A stretch of 6,127 nt of DNA from assembly GCA_964405325.1 (NCBI GenBank), contig CAYONM010000221.1:1-6127 (forward strand). Reading direction: 5' to 3'. The stretch is from CAYONM01 sp964405325 (lineage in GTDB: Bacteria; Planctomycetota; UBA11346). Below, in pieces: positions 5,627 to 6,127 of the stretch (within the stretch, counting starts at the first letter, position 1; each line of letters begins with the position of its first letter). The translations under genes were made by a program, and so were the position numbers. The notes under the pieces are model-generated. The model ran no database searches. It saw nothing but the letters and a program-made list of their open reading frames with translations, and was not told the DNA's origin.

Positions 5627-5663
5627 AAAAGCCGGAGAGTGCGGTCAGCACGCCATGGCTTTT
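5627..5663 (+). repeat. Two-tier stem-loop
   Basis: AAAAGCC (5627-5633) pairs with GGCTTTT (5657-5663). Within it, GTGC (5639-5642) pairs with GCAC (5648-5651) around a 5-nt loop, leaving a symmetric 5-by-5 internal loop. This nested symmetry is unusual for chance sequence, but each stem is short. Confidence 0.35.
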
Positions 5664-5715
5664 TCAGATAACACGATAGACGGAATTCTCCGCCGTGTAC
5701 GCAGTGCCGGCCGGG

Positions 5716-5766
5716 TTCCTGGTTTTTCGCGGCCAGCCCGTGGGTCCGGCTGCGAAGAGCCAGGAA
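5716..5766 (+). repeat. 19-bp stem-loop, G-U closed on the plus strand
   Basis: The arms 5716-5734 and 5748-5766 pair over all 19 positions when read as plus-strand RNA: 16 Watson-Crick pairs and three G-U pairs (5723/5759, 5725/5757, 5731/5751), with a 13-nt loop (5735-5747). On the minus strand the same three positions would be A-C mismatches. That asymmetry suggests selection on a plus-strand RNA rather than a DNA site. Confidence 0.45.
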
Positions 5767-5914
5767 ATCGTGCTCTCGGGTGTACGGTTCTTTCGGCCGA
5801 ATCACTGATGCTTCCAAGTCTGATCGACACGGTAACGGCGGAAGTTTCTGGAAAGCCCATGACTTGCTCGTGCCAGCTACGTTCTGCCAGGGGCAATCCA
5901 TCCATGCGTGGTTC

Positions 5915-5937
5915 ACGGAGGGTCGAACCTCCGTTTT
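5915..5937 (+). terminator. Intrinsic-terminator-like hairpin, plus strand
   Basis: ACGGAGG (5915-5921) pairs with CCTCCGT (5928-5934) around GTCGAA; TTTT (5934-5937) follows, its first T closing the stem. This is the best terminator shape in the window, although the T-run is short. It would end a plus-strand transcript coming from the lectin-like gene or from an RNA within 5614-5914. Confidence 0.35.
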
Positions 5938-6035
5938 CGCACAAGCGGAACAGGGAGTTCCTGGGAAGGGGCTCGAACTCGATGCTTGCCACCTGGAGTC
6001 TCCACCCACTTCGACCTCGGCCTCTTCGCTCCCCT

Positions 6036-6127
6036 TCACCCATCCCCATAATGCCCCAAACAACTCACCACCACCACGTCCGGTCGCTCGATGCGGTAGA
6101 CCACGCGATGGAAGCCGTCGAGGCGCC
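6036..6127 (-). CDS. YoeB/Txe-family toxin, C-terminal end (partial)
   Basis: The last 29 codons of a gene entering from the right edge read RLDGFHRVVYRIERPD, then VVVVSCLGHYGDG and a stop (TGA at 6036-6038). The 'RI..eHRlVY.v...' and final 'c..HY' pattern is the C-terminal half of YoeB/Txe toxins (RelE superfamily), ribosome-dependent mRNA interferases. The His-Tyr pair near the end (H and Y of GHYG) matches the catalytic C-terminal residues of E. coli YoeB, and the Arg of HRVVY the conserved core. The YefM-type antitoxin would normally lie just upstream, that is, beyond position 6127. YoeB usually ends at the HY; here three residues follow. With so short a piece, another RelE-type toxin is possible. 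Confidence 0.75.
   Translation of the reverse strand, partial: RLDGFHRVVYRIERPDVVVVSCLGHYGDG

Larger units (their letters stand above)
5614..6035. other. Gene-free, hairpin-rich stretch
   Basis: Open frames exist on both strands (for example 5524-6063 and 5645-6049, minus) but their translations have no family resemblance and the minus frames run through the MITE-like element, so I do not call them genes. The stretch contains at least three stem-loops (5627-5663, 5716-5766, 5915-5934), which are best explained on the plus strand. It may be a structured RNA, the degraded end of an element, or the untranslated region behind the toxin gene. Confidence 0.35.

Noticed and set aside
5915..5990. 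tRNA-like T-arm motifs on the minus strand (GGTTCGACC, GAGTTCGAGCC)
   Set aside because: No matching acceptor stem, anticodon arm or D-arm could be placed around either motif, so no tRNA or tmRNA is called.
5524..6063. Minus-strand 179-codon frame in the right part
   Set aside because: It overlaps the toxin gene end in another frame, runs into the MITE-like element to find its stop, and shows no family resemblance or ribosome-binding site.
1..6127. CRISPR array, rRNA genes or an integrase attachment site
   Set aside because: No regularly spaced repeats, rRNA sequence or tRNA-flanking direct repeat was seen in the window.

Overview
The window looks like an accessory stretch of a GC-rich bacterial chromosome. 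A formylglycine-type sulfatase, a divergent AraC-family regulator, a secreted SGNH hydrolase of the 'YGQS' type and debris of other regulators point to the PVC superphylum (Lentisphaerota, Kiritimatiellota, Planctomycetota or relatives). That assignment is inference from gene families only; there is no rRNA or marker gene here.

Layout from left to right. Positions 1-201 hold nothing recognisable except a 9-bp inverted repeat. Positions 202-489 (minus) are a broken piece of a LacI/GntR-type ligand-binding domain with no DNA-binding head and a premature stop. It lies directly behind a complete AraC-family regulator (494-1297, minus). A 72-bp gap (1298-1369) with overlapping divergent promoters separates this regulator from a cytoplasmic-looking sulfatase (1370-2713, plus). 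Both genes have a good -10 box so close to the start codon that the transcripts may be leaderless, and a TTTGC direct repeat with 20-bp spacing is a candidate operator. Positions 2714-3360 are a gene graveyard with a frameshifted fragment of an AAA-family ATPase. A secreted SGNH/GDSL hydrolase (3361-4845, minus) follows. Its ribosome-binding site lies in a 7-bp hairpin, and 44 bp away a divergent gene (4890-5453, plus) encodes a short protein made of PLL-like beta-propeller lectin repeats. Right behind that gene is a MITE-like palindromic element of about 155 bp (5454-5616). A roughly 420-bp stretch without a convincing gene follows, rich in hairpins: one 19-bp stem closes completely only with G-U pairs on the plus strand, and another ends in TTTT. 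The window ends in the last 29 codons of a YoeB/Txe-type toxin (minus, running off the right edge).

How the genes may work together: the AraC regulator probably controls the sulfatase, as in sulfated-glycan utilisation loci. The SGNH hydrolase could remove acyl groups from glycans outside the cytoplasm, and the lectin-like protein could bind glycan. These links rest on family knowledge and proximity; no substrate can be read from the sequence. The pseudogene fragments, MITE-like repeat and toxin end mark the area as a site of frequent rearrangement.
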